From: Sphingobacteriaceae bacterium
Lineage (GTDB): Bacteria > Bacteroidota > Bacteroidia > B-17B0 > Aurantibacillaceae
Assembly (NCBI GenBank): GCA_016715905.1
Contig: JADJXI010000004.1
Coordinates: 124,001 to 188,000, forward strand
Length of the DNA stretch: 64,000 nucleotides
Direction: 5' to 3'
Below, piece after piece: positions 18,092 through 25,757 of the stretch. The stretch's first letter is position 1. Every line of letters starts with the position of its first letter. The position numbers were made by a program, and so were the translations under genes. The notes below the pieces were generated by a model. That model was not told where the DNA came from. It made no database searches and saw only the letters and a program-made list of their open reading frames with translations.

Positions 18092-19205
18092 AAGAATCAG
18101 AATAAACACGGTCCCAATCTTTTAAAACAGGTTCATAACCTTGTTTTTTTATAATTTCCTTAAATTCTGATAAGGTGCGGTTATCATCTATTGTAAATTG
18201 TTCTAAACTTTCTTTGGCTACAGCATAACCGCCCGGATTGGTTTTAGATTCTGCACTCATACTGGTTGCGCCCAAGCGAATTACGTTATTTCTGAAATGA
18301 GGTGTTTCTCTTGTAGAAATTGAAATTTCTAAATCGGGATTAAACAAACGATAAGCGCAAATCAATTGTAATAATTCCTTTTCATGAATGGGATTTTGTA
18401 CTTCATGAACGCCTTCAGCCGGACGAATGCGAGGAAAGGAAATGGAGTATTTACTTTTCCAATAAACCTTCTGTAAATAATCCAAATGCAAAGCACAAAA
18501 GAAGGAATCAATTCTCCAATCATTTAATCCTAATAAAACACCTAAGCCAATTTTATGAATTTCACTCTTACAAGCCCGATCCGGTGTTTCCAATCGGTAA
18601 TCAAAATTTGATTTTTTTCCTTTAGGGTGAAAAGTGCCGTAATTCTGTTTATTGTATGTTTCCTGATAAACCAATACCGAATAAACACCGGCTTTTTGTA
18701 AAGAAAGGTATTCTTCTTCATCAAGGGGTTGCACTTCTATAGAAATATTGGCAAAAAAAGGTTTAATTAATTCTATGGCGTGCAAGAAATATTTTAAATG
18801 AACTGTTGCGTTAGCTTCTCCGGTTACTAATAAAACGTGATCAAAGCCCAAGGCTTTAACGGCTTTAGCTTCCTCAATTATTTCCTGATCGTTTAATGTT
18901 TTTCTTTTTATTTTATTATCAAAACTGTAACCGCAATACGTACAAATATTATTGCATTCATTACTTAAATACAAAGGAGCATACAACTGAATAATTTTAC
19001 CAAATCTCTGTTTGGTTAAGGCTTGACTCTTTACCGCCATTTGTTCGAGATAGGAGGAAGCAGCAGGAGAAATTAAAGCTTTAAAATCTTCGGTACTCAA
19101 CTTATTTTTATTTAAAGCAATTTGAACTTCGGAGGAAGTTTTTTCTGAAATTTCTTTTTCGATCTGCTCGTAATTATAGGTATTGAAGATTTCTTTAAAT
19201 GTCAT
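18081..19205 (-). CDS. thiH: 2-iminoacetate synthase ThiH (radical SAM)
   Basis: 374 residues. The radical SAM cluster motif ECNNICTYCGYSF gives Cys84, Cys88 and Cys91 (CxxxCxxC). A barrel follows, with LLVTGEANATVHLKYF, IEVQPLDEEEY and a C-terminal SISTRETPHFRNNV that is typical of ThiH. The enzyme cleaves tyrosine to p-cresol and dehydroglycine, which ThiG uses. The presence of ThiH rather than the glycine oxidase ThiO fits anaerobic or facultative-type thiazole synthesis, which is usual in Bacteroidota. It begins 2 bases after the thiG stop and overlaps thiF by 11 bases. Confidence 0.96.
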   Translation of the reverse strand: MTFKEIFNTYNYEQIEKEISEKTSSEVQIALNKNKLSTEDFKALISPAASSYLEQMAVKSQALTKQRFGKIIQLYAPLYLSNECNNICTYCGYSFDNKIKRKTLNDQEIIEEAKAVKALGFDHVLLVTGEANATVHLKYFLHAIELIKPFFANISIEVQPLDEEEYLSLQKAGVYSVLVYQETYNKQNYGTFHPKGKKSNFDYRLETPDRACKSEIHKIGLGVLLGLNDWRIDSFFCALHLDYLQKVYWKSKYSISFPRIRPAEGVHEVQNPIHEKELLQLICAYRLFNPDLEISISTRETPHFRNNVIRLGATSMSAESKTNPGGYAVAKESLEQFTIDDNRTLSEFKEIIKKQGYEPVLKDWDRVYSDSYAK

Positions 19206-19207
19206 TT

Positions 19208-19975
19208 TTAAAGTTCTTTTAGGAATTCGGTTAAGGGACTAGTAGCCATGCCTGCTTTTTGTATTCCTGCCGGGCTTGCTTCAAAGGCCGTTCGTCCGGC
19301 ATGAACAGCATCTTTAAATGCTATAGCCATGTTTATTGTATCTTTTGCAGTTGCAATGGCCGTGTTCACCAAAACAGCATCAGCCCCAATTTCCATTGCG
19401 TGGCAGGCATGAGAAGGTAAACCAATTCCTGCATCAACAATTACAGGAACGCGACTTTGTTCAATAATAATTTCCAAAAAATCTTTGGTCATTAATCCTT
19501 TGTTACTTCCAATGGGTGAACCCAAAGGCATTACAGCAGATGTGCCTGCTTCTTCCAGTAATTTACACAATACAGGATCGGCGTGAATATAAGGCAACAC
19601 AATAAATCCTTGCTTAGCTAATTCTTCAGTGGCCTTTAAAGTTTCGATTGGGTCGGGTAGTAAATATCTGGGGTCGGGATGAATTTCCAATTTGATCCAA
19701 TTGGTTTCTAAGGCTTCACGTGCCAGTTGCGCAGCAAAAATGGCTTCTTTTGCATTTCGTGCTCCTGAAGTATTGGGCCAAAGGTTAACGTTTGCTTTTT
19801 TTATGGCATCTAACAAATGATCCGATGGTGCATTTATTTCCACACGTTTTAAGGCAACGGTTACCATTTCTGTACCGGATGCGAGAATAGATTGCAACAT
19901 TTCTTCATCCGATGCATATTTTCCGCTTCCTAAAAATAAACGTGAATTAAACTCTTTGTTTCCTATCGTAAGCAT
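19208..19975 (-). CDS. thiG: Thiazole synthase ThiG
   Basis: 255 residues of a (beta/alpha)8 barrel. The opening is LTIGNKEFNSRLFLGSGKY, TVALKRVEI carries the Lys that forms an imine with DXP, and the phosphate-binding end includes PVIVDAGIGLPSHACHAME and GADAVLVNTAIA. It condenses DXP, dehydroglycine from ThiH and sulfur from ThiS thiocarboxylate into the thiazole ring. Its start overlaps the end of thiE by 29 bases, so the two are translationally linked. It shares the substrate DXP with dxr, further down the same run. Confidence 0.97.
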   Translation of the reverse strand: MLTIGNKEFNSRLFLGSGKYASDEEMLQSILASGTEMVTVALKRVEINAPSDHLLDAIKKANVNLWPNTSGARNAKEAIFAAQLAREALETNWIKLEIHPDPRYLLPDPIETLKATEELAKQGFIVLPYIHADPVLCKLLEEAGTSAVMPLGSPIGSNKGLMTKDFLEIIIEQSRVPVIVDAGIGLPSHACHAMEIGADAVLVNTAIATAKDTINMAIAFKDAVHAGRTAFEASPAGIQKAGMATSPLTEFLKEL

Positions 19976-20588
19976 GATCTAATAATGAATTAATTTGATT
20001 TATTATTTCTTTTTTATGGGTTGCGTTTGTAATTAAACCGGACACAGCAATACCATATACACCAGCTTGCATTAATCCTTCAATGTCTTTTAGTTCAATT
20101 CCTCCAATAGCAAATACCGGAATATTAATTTGTTCGGATTTTAATTGATTCATGATTTTGGTAAAACCTTCTATTCCTAATATCGGACTCAAATTTTCTT
20201 TAGTAGAGGTGAAACGCAAAGGACCTAAACCAACGTAATCTGCTTTATTTTGCACATGATTTTTTATTTGATGAAATTCATTAGCGGTTGCTCCAATTTT
20301 ACCTTTAAATATTTTTTGCGCCTCGAGTAGTGGCATGTCTTTTAGTCCCAAATGTAAACCGTTTGCCCTAACTTGTTGAGCAATTTGTGGAGAATCGTTT
20401 AGTGTAAAAAAGGCGTTGTATTTTTCACATTTATTTTTTATTTCATGAGCACAATTTAGAATTTCCTTTTCGCTGCAATTTTTTAAACGCAACTGCACGT
20501 GTTTTACTCCGGCTTGCAATGCAGATTCAATATTCCGAAGATGTTCATTCGGATTATGGCCCTGAGATATATAAATTAATTTATGCAT
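19947..20588 (-). CDS. thiE: Thiamine-phosphate synthase ThiE
   Basis: 213 residues. Motifs are KHVQLRLKN, FFTLNDSPQIAQQVRANGLHLG, DYVGLGPLRFTSTK and VFAIGGIELKDIEGLMQAGVYGIAVSG, covering the pyrophosphate and thiazole sites of the TIM barrel. It joins HMP-pyrophosphate and thiazole phosphate into thiamine phosphate. Of the two ThiE/TenI-like proteins in the operon, this one keeps the active-site pattern better and is the likely real synthase. It overlaps thiD at its start (8 bases) and thiG at its end. Confidence 0.92.
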   Translation of the reverse strand: MHKLIYISQGHNPNEHLRNIESALQAGVKHVQLRLKNCSEKEILNCAHEIKNKCEKYNAFFTLNDSPQIAQQVRANGLHLGLKDMPLLEAQKIFKGKIGATANEFHQIKNHVQNKADYVGLGPLRFTSTKENLSPILGIEGFTKIMNQLKSEQINIPVFAIGGIELKDIEGLMQAGVYGIAVSGLITNATHKKEIINQINSLLDHAYDRKQRV

Positions 20589-21327
20589 GATATCCTAAGG
20601 CTGTAGAATTACTATTTAAAAAATGTTCAGTATATATTTTTGCCTTTTCACAGGCTGTTTTAATGTCAATTCCCTTAGCGAGTTCTGCGGTGATGGCCGA
20701 TGAAAGTACGCAGCCTGATCCGTGCTTAGCATAAATATTTTTTTCAGAAGAAAGAATTTCTATCGTTTCATTTTTGGTAAATAAGGTGTCAATTCCTTTT
20801 TTCTCGTTACGATGACCTCCTTTAAGTAATACAGTACAATCATTTAAAACAGACCAATCCAAATTATTTTTTTCCGAACCAAATAATTGTTCAAATTCAA
20901 TTGCGTTTGGTGTAATCAAGGTAAGCGAAGGCATAATTTTGTACAATAATTTTTTATTACCGTAATCCGCAAAGGAAAAACCGGTAGAAGATTGAATAAC
21001 CGGATCAACCACTATTTTAATCTTAGAATCGTGCGTCTTAATCATATCGCAGAGTATTTTGAGCCAATGGATATCGGGTATGATTCCGAATTTTACAGCT
21101 TTTATGGGATATGCGTTGAGTAGGATATTCAAATCCGATTGAACTTCTTCCACTGTTCTCCACTTCACTGTAATAAATTTTTTTTCAGTTTGTGTTGTAA
21201 TACCGGTACAAATGCTCAAACCATACACTTTGTTTTGCTCAAAAGTTTTTAAGTCGGCACTTAATCCGGCGCCTGAACTGGGATCTAAACCCGCAATAGT
21301 TATCACAAAGGGACGTGCAGTTTGCAT
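20581..21327 (-). CDS. thiD: Hydroxymethylpyrimidine (phospho)kinase ThiD
   Basis: 248 residues of a ribokinase-like fold. It opens TIAGLDPSSGAGLSADLKTFEQNKVYGLSICTGITTQ (the HMP-binding segment), with LLKGGHRNEK and the catalytic end KHGSGCVLSSAITAELAKG. It phosphorylates HMP, then HMP-P to HMP-PP for ThiE. It overlaps the TenI-like gene by 25 bases at its start and thiE by 8 at its end. There is no fused ThiE or TenA domain. Confidence 0.95.
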   Translation of the reverse strand: MQTARPFVITIAGLDPSSGAGLSADLKTFEQNKVYGLSICTGITTQTEKKFITVKWRTVEEVQSDLNILLNAYPIKAVKFGIIPDIHWLKILCDMIKTHDSKIKIVVDPVIQSSTGFSFADYGNKKLLYKIMPSLTLITPNAIEFEQLFGSEKNNLDWSVLNDCTVLLKGGHRNEKKGIDTLFTKNETIEILSSEKNIYAKHGSGCVLSSAITAELAKGIDIKTACEKAKIYTEHFLNSNSTALGYHA

Positions 21328-21902
21328 ATTTCATTTAATGCGGTAAAATTTTCAATTATGGATCCGGGTAAAGACCAAATGGCTCCTAAAGCTGCTACAC
21401 CTGAAAAACCCATCGCTATTGCGTCAGCAACATGGTGTTGAGTGATGCCGCCAAGCGCATAAATATTTTTATTCGGATTATTTATTTTAAAATTATTCCC
21501 GAATTCACTGGTGTAATCTTTTTTTGAAATGCTATTAAAAACCGGACTTAAAAAACAATGATGCCATTGCTTGGATTCTTTTTCAATAAGTTCAGCCTGA
21601 TGAAATGAAGTACTGAGCTTATAATTTGAAAACTGGCGTGCTTCAAAATCTGCCCTTGCCTTTTCTTTAACGTGAATATAGGAAAGGTTAAATTCTTGGG
21701 CAGACGCATAATGTTGGTGAATTGAAATTTTATTTAAGTATTCCGGATTAATTTGACTTAAATATTTAATCTGATCTGAAGAAGACCATCCGGGTTTTCT
21801 CAAATGAAAAAATTCCATACCATGATTAAACAATTCGTTCACCAACTTTGTTTCATCATCAATGTCATTTTCATGACTAAATATAATTAAAGCAGGAAGC
21901 AT
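21303..21902 (-). CDS. TenI/ThiE-like protein of the thiamin operon
   Basis: 199 residues, a second ThiE-fold protein. It keeps FFHLRKPGWSSSDQIKYL at the front, FLSPVFNSISKKDY in the place of the GxGP segment, and NIYALGGITQHHVADAIAMGFSGVAALGAIW at the phosphate site. The residues that bind pyrophosphate in true ThiE (the ND motif after the first strands) are replaced by SIHQHYAS, so it is more likely a TenI-type thiazole tautomerase than a synthase. It starts one base from the thiC stop. Tautomerase activity is inferred from the family pattern. Confidence 0.82.
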   Translation of the reverse strand: MLPALIIFSHENDIDDETKLVNELFNHGMEFFHLRKPGWSSSDQIKYLSQINPEYLNKISIHQHYASAQEFNLSYIHVKEKARADFEARQFSNYKLSTSFHQAELIEKESKQWHHCFLSPVFNSISKKDYTSEFGNNFKINNPNKNIYALGGITQHHVADAIAMGFSGVAALGAIWSLPGSIIENFTALNEICKLHVPL

Positions 21903-23749
21903 TAACTGTATATTTCTGAACCTTTATTTTTAAACTCTTCACTCATTTCATGCATTCCGTTTTCAGCATAATCGCGAATTTCTTGTGTAATTTTCATAGA
22001 ACAGAATTTGGGCCCACACATGGAACAGAAATGTGCAATTTTTGCTCCATCAGCCGGTAAAGTTTCATCGTGATATTCTCGCGCAGTATCCGGATCGAGT
22101 GATAAATTAAATTGATCTTCCCATCTGAATTCAAATCGTGCTTTGCTTAAGGCATTGTCTCTATATTGTGCTCCCGGATGTCCTTTAGCCAAATCAGCAG
22201 CGTGTGCCGCCAATTTGTAAGTGATTACGCCATCTTTCACGTCTTTTTTGTTGGGTAATCCCAAATGTTCTTTTGGAGTTACATAGCATAACATAGCTGT
22301 TCCGTACCATCCAATCATAGCAGCTCCAATTGCAGAAGTAATATGATCGTATCCGGGCGCAATGTCTGTGGTTAATGGTCCGAGCGTATAAAACGGAGCT
22401 TCACTACAACATTCCAATTGTTTTTCCATGTTTTCTTTGATGAGATGCATAGGTACATGTCCCGGACCTTCAATCATAGTTTGAATATCATGTTTCCAAG
22501 CAATTTTAGTTAACTCACCTAAAGTTTCTAATTCTCCGAATTGAGCTTCATCATTTGCATCTGCAATGCAACCGGGTCTTAAGCCGTCGCCAAGTGAAAA
22601 TGCAACATCGTAAGCTTTCATAATTTCGCAAATTTCTTCGAAATGCGTGTACAGAAAATTTTCTTTATGATGCGCTAAACACCACTTGGCCATAATGGAA
22701 CCACCTCTGGAAACGATGCCGGTGATTCTTTTAGCAGTGAGATGAATATATTTTAGGCGAACTCCGGCATGAATGGTGAAATAATCTACGCCCTGTTCAG
22801 CTTGCTCAATCAAAGTATCTTTAAATATTTCCCAGGTTAGGTCTTCCGCTTTACCGTTTACTTTTTCCAAAGCCTGATAAATGGGAACTGTTCCAATTGG
22901 TACCGGTGAATTTCTTAAAATCCATTCCCTTGTTTCATGAATATTTTTTCCGGTTGATAAATCCATTATGGTATCAGCACCCCATCGACAAGCCCATACT
23001 GCTTTTTCCACTTCCTCTTCAATACTGGAAGTAACGGCGCTATTACCGATGTTGGCATTTATTTTTACTAGAAAATTTCTTCCGATAATCATAGGCTCAC
23101 TTTCCGGGTGATTGATGTTGTTGGGAATAATGGCTCTGCCTTCAGCAATTTCTTTTCGAACAAATTCAGCGGTAATTATTCCCTTAGGTGTATTCGCACC
23201 AAAAGAATTACCTGCATGTTGCTGACTCAATAATTTATATTGCCCGTTTAATTCTTTTTCCAGCAAATCATATTTTTGATTTTCGCGAATAGCAATGTAT
23301 TCCATTTCCGGAGTAATGATTCCCATTTTGGCGTAATGCATTTGGCTTACATTTTTTCCCTTTTTCGCTTTTAAAGGTTTTTTTAAATGTTCAAAACGAA
23401 GATGATTTAATGAAGTATCTTTCAAACGTTCTTCTCCATAAGAAGAAGAAACTGAATTTAATTCTTCAACGTCGTTTCTGTCTAATATCCATTTTTCACG
23501 AATACGTTCAATGCCTTTTTTAATATCAATTTTAATATTTGGGTCGGTGTAGGGTCCGCTGGTATCATAAACGGTTACCGGTTTGTTTTCTTCTATTTTA
23601 CCATTGGCGTGTTTTGTGGGAGAAAGTGTAATTTCACGCATAGCCACCTGAATAGGGTGGATGTTACCTTTTACAAAAACTTTTTTTGAACCGCTGATGG
23701 GTTTACAACTGATTACGTTTTGTTCCGGTGTTTTGTCTGATTTACTCAT
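21902..23749 (-). CDS. thiC: Phosphomethylpyrimidine synthase ThiC
   Basis: 615 residues, the full length of the longer ThiC type with the N-terminal extension. A C-terminal CSMCGPKFCSM gives the CxxCxxxxC ligands of the Fe-S cluster. The barrel has SVTSSIEEEVEKAVWACRWG-like NSAVTSS, NSPVPIGTVPIYQALEK, FTIHAGVRL and MIEGPGHVPMH. It rearranges aminoimidazole ribotide into HMP-phosphate using SAM. It is the second gene of the operon, 39 bases after thiS, and should respond to the TPP riboswitch upstream of thiS. Confidence 0.98.
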   Translation of the reverse strand: MSKSDKTPEQNVISCKPISGSKKVFVKGNIHPIQVAMREITLSPTKHANGKIEENKPVTVYDTSGPYTDPNIKIDIKKGIERIREKWILDRNDVEELNSVSSSYGEERLKDTSLNHLRFEHLKKPLKAKKGKNVSQMHYAKMGIITPEMEYIAIRENQKYDLLEKELNGQYKLLSQQHAGNSFGANTPKGIITAEFVRKEIAEGRAIIPNNINHPESEPMIIGRNFLVKINANIGNSAVTSSIEEEVEKAVWACRWGADTIMDLSTGKNIHETREWILRNSPVPIGTVPIYQALEKVNGKAEDLTWEIFKDTLIEQAEQGVDYFTIHAGVRLKYIHLTAKRITGIVSRGGSIMAKWCLAHHKENFLYTHFEEICEIMKAYDVAFSLGDGLRPGCIADANDEAQFGELETLGELTKIAWKHDIQTMIEGPGHVPMHLIKENMEKQLECCSEAPFYTLGPLTTDIAPGYDHITSAIGAAMIGWYGTAMLCYVTPKEHLGLPNKKDVKDGVITYKLAAHAADLAKGHPGAQYRDNALSKARFEFRWEDQFNLSLDPDTAREYHDETLPADGAKIAHFCSMCGPKFCSMKITQEIRDYAENGMHEMSEEFKNKGSEIYS

Positions 23750-23788
23750 TTTATTCGATTTAAAATTTTATGTTTTAATGTGTAATTT

Positions 23789-23989
23789 TTATCCACCCTG
23801 CGTGGCTTTAATAAATAATACGTGATCGTTTTCTTTTAACTGAAAGGTATTCCATTCCGATTTTTTAATCACCTGTTGATTAACGGCTACCGCCATTCCA
23901 TTGATTTTATCGCCCACAACCTGTTGCAATAAATAAATTAATTCGGGTTGAGTGATAAGTAGTTTTTCGTTATTTAAGCTAATTTCCAT
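23789..23989 (-). CDS. thiS: Sulfur carrier protein ThiS
   Basis: 66 residues, a beta-grasp fold ubiquitin-like protein. The chain ends in KATQGG; the Gly-Gly tail is adenylated by ThiF and converted to a thiocarboxylate. The core MAVAVNQQVIKKSEWNTFQL is the usual ThiS pattern. As the first gene of the thi operon it lies about 48 bases after the TPP riboswitch, so regulation probably acts on its translation start or on early termination. Confidence 0.94.
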   Translation of the reverse strand: MEISLNNEKLLITQPELIYLLQQVVGDKINGMAVAVNQQVIKKSEWNTFQLKENDHVLFIKATQGG

Positions 23990-24037
23990 TTCGTATAAAT
24001 AAACAACTTTAGAAATGGTATGCAGAGTATATTCTGT

Positions 24038-24112
24038 AACTTTTTCCTACGTCGGTATTACCCGTATCAGGTACTAGGGTATAATCTCAGTCTGTTCGAC
24101 ACCCCTAAAGTT
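24038..24112 (-). ncRNA. TPP riboswitch (THI element)
   Basis: The leftward strand carries the THI-box core: GGGGTGTC near 24106, CTGAGATTATACCC, then ACCTGATACGGGTAATACCGACGTAGG ending near 24046. AACTTT (24107-24112) pairs with AAAGTT (24038-24043) to close stem P1. It binds thiamine pyrophosphate and should lower expression of the thiS-to-thiF run when TPP is plentiful. Whether dxr and rseP are also covered depends on read-through after thiF. Confidence 0.95.
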
Positions 24113-24118
24113 GTAATA

Positions 24119-24126
24119 CAAAATTA
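24119..24126 (-). promoter_or_regulatory. thi operon -7 box TAATTTTG
   Basis: A perfect TAnnTTTG on the leftward strand. It ends 7 bases before the first base of riboswitch stem P1, which is where transcription should start if the aptamer is at the very 5' end of the RNA. No good -33 TTG was seen. Confidence 0.6.
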
Positions 24127-24194
24127 AAAAATTAGCGTTGATAAATGGATTTAATAATCTAAAGTAATAAACCATTTCAGATAACTTATTAACT

Positions 24195-24219
24195 AAAAAA
24201 GCCCGAATTATCGGGCTTT
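24195..24219 (-). terminator. Terminator after the lipoprotein gene
   Basis: Leftward RNA: AAAGCCCGA, loop, TCGGGCTTT, then a run of U. It lies 24 bases after the stop of the gene at 24243 and upstream of the thi promoter, so it insulates the two. Confidence 0.85.
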
Positions 24220-24242
24220 GAGATTAAAATTTTTGAAAATCA

Positions 24243-25103
24243 TTAATCGATTACAATTACCAGATATTTGGAAACACTCCAAAACTCACTCGGATTTGTA
24301 ATTTCAATTTTCTCCACCGGGTTTTCACCTACAATTTTAAATGAACTTTTTGGGTGATTGGTAAGTAGTTTAATTTTTTTAGAACCAATGTTTATTGTTT
24401 TTGTTTCTTCAATGTTCACTTTAGTAAAGTATTCTTTATTGAAATCTTCTTTAACCTTGGTAGTTTTTCCAATTCCTATAAAACCACCTTCTTTGGTTAC
24501 TACATTTTTTTCTTTTAACTCTTTTAAAGTACCGATTGCGAAATATGCTGTATTAATTACTTCTGTTTTTTGTTCGCTTTCAGTTTCAACATTTTGATAA
24601 TTGGTATTTAAATTAGCCAATTCAATGTGTAAAGCTTCCATCTGACTTTTTAAATCTGCAATTTCTCCGTCTTTTTGATCAATGGCTCTCTGCAAATTTT
24701 CAATCATCTGTTCCATACCTTCCATTTTTAAATTCGCATTTTTTAATTTTTTTGATAGGGAAGCAATGCGTGATTTGTTTTTAGACATTAAATCATAAAT
24801 GGCCTGAATATCTTCTTTAATTTGATTTTGTTTGCTGGTAACATCACCTTGTTTGGCTGCAGAGTTTACAATTTTTTCTTTTTCTTTAATGGAATTTAAA
24901 TTCTCTTGAATTTCATTAAACGCGCCAACAAATTCTTGTAAGGCAGCTTCCTTCTCTCCTAATTTACCGCCCAATTCATTATTCACAACCTTTAAACTGT
25001 CTGCTAAAGGATTAGGTTCTTTCTCTCCGGATCCGCATGAAGTCAGGAATATCATTCCCAAGCTCACCATCATTACTATTGCATGTGATTTTAATCTATT
25101 CAT
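24243..25103 (-). CDS. Coiled-coil lipoprotein of unknown function
   Basis: 286 residues. The signal peptide ends in the lipobox FLTSC, so it should be lipidated at Cys23. Residues about 35-180 form a long coiled coil (EAALQEFVGAFNEIQENLNS, MEGMEQMIENLQRAIDQKDGEIADLKSQ). The C-terminal 100 residues are a beta-rich domain (NTAYFAIGTLKELKEKNVVTKEGGFIGIG, then NPSEFWSVSKYLVIVID). This matches a Bacteroidota family usually called hypothetical. No catalytic motif was seen. It is a single gene with its own terminator; a structural or envelope-sensing role is a guess. Confidence 0.8.
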   Translation of the reverse strand: MNRLKSHAIVMMVSLGMIFLTSCGSGEKEPNPLADSLKVVNNELGGKLGEKEAALQEFVGAFNEIQENLNSIKEKEKIVNSAAKQGDVTSKQNQIKEDIQAIYDLMSKNKSRIASLSKKLKNANLKMEGMEQMIENLQRAIDQKDGEIADLKSQMEALHIELANLNTNYQNVETESEQKTEVINTAYFAIGTLKELKEKNVVTKEGGFIGIGKTTKVKEDFNKEYFTKVNIEETKTINIGSKKIKLLTNHPKSSFKIVGENPVEKIEITNPSEFWSVSKYLVIVID

Positions 25104-25156
25104 ACCTCTTTTTATTTTAATACTTTTTGGAACGTAAATGTAACCCTTTCAGGCAC

Positions 25157-25183
25157 AAAAAAAGACGCAAAAAATGCGTCTTT
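25157..25183 (-). terminator. Terminator after the bacilliredoxin gene
   Basis: Leftward RNA: AAAGACGCA, loop, TGCGTC then a run of seven U. It lies 20 bases after the stop at 25204. Confidence 0.85.
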
Positions 25184-25203
25184 CATCAATTCTTTTGAAC
25201 CAT

Positions 25204-25614
25204 TTAACAAAATTCGTTATAAACTGCTTTTAAATGTTCTGCAATGGCATTGGCCGACTGACCTTCAATATGGTGTCTTTCAACAAAATGTACTAATTCA
25301 CCGTTTTTAAACAAGGCAATAGCCGGACTACTTGGCGGATATGGATTAAAGTGTTTTCTGGCTTCAGCAACTGCATCAGTATCAAATCCTGCAAAAACAG
25401 TACTTAATACATTAGGCACCTTGGCATTATCAAGGCTCTTTTTAACTCCCGGTCTGCAGGCTCCGGCCGCACAACCGCAAACGGAGTTTACAACCATTAA
25501 AACAGTTCCCTGTTCCTTTAAAATATTATTAACTTCTTCCGGGCTCGATAAATCTTTAAATCCTGCCGATGTTAATTCGGCTTTCATGGGTTTTACTATG
25601 GCTTCAGGATACAT
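25204..25614 (-). CDS. BrxA/BrxB-family bacilliredoxin
   Basis: 136 residues, full length for the YphP/YqiW family. The CGC active site is at residues 46-48 (VNSVCGCAAGACRPG) with a further Cys at 53. AEARKHFNPYPPSSPAIALF and the closing HHIEGQSANAIAEHL are family-typical. In Firmicutes these proteins remove bacillithiol from oxidised proteins, and Bacteroidota homologues are widespread and often predicted to do the same. No bacillithiol synthesis gene lies in the window. It has its own promoter box at 25636-25643 and its own terminator. Confidence 0.93.
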   Translation of the reverse strand: MYPEAIVKPMKAELTSAGFKDLSSPEEVNNILKEQGTVLMVVNSVCGCAAGACRPGVKKSLDNAKVPNVLSTVFAGFDTDAVAEARKHFNPYPPSSPAIALFKNGELVHFVERHHIEGQSANAIAEHLKAVYNEFC

Positions 25615-25635
25615 GTGTGAGTTTTTTAGTTTCTA

Positions 25636-25643
25636 CAAATTTA
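25636..25643 (-). promoter_or_regulatory. -7 box TAAATTTG before the bacilliredoxin gene
   Basis: A perfect TAnnTTTG on the leftward strand, 21 bases before the ATG at 25614. This gives an ordinary short leader. Confidence 0.5.
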
Positions 25644-25735
25644 CGTACAAAATTAATAGGACTTTTAAGGAAAGAAGTTAAATAGTGTGATATTTTCACT
25701 TATTACGGGGGATAGTCAAAGTTTTAGGTTTATCT

Positions 25736-25743
25736 TATATTTG
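25736..25743 (+). promoter_or_regulatory. -7 box TATATTTG before the M16 protease gene
   Basis: A perfect TAnnTTTG. Transcription would begin near 25749, about 10 bases before the signal-peptide-coding frame that lacks an ATG, GTG or TTG start. This supports a start at 25758-25761 over the TTG at 25938. Confidence 0.5.
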
Positions 25744-25757
25744 TTTAATAACAATTA

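Noticed and set aside
21303..21902. Second functional thiamine-phosphate synthase
   Set aside because: Key pyrophosphate-site residues are missing, while the gene at 19947-20588 keeps them; a TenI-like role is more likely.
24000..24120. Rightward use of the riboswitch region
   Set aside because: The THI-box consensus and stem P1 are only found on the leftward strand, in line with thiS.
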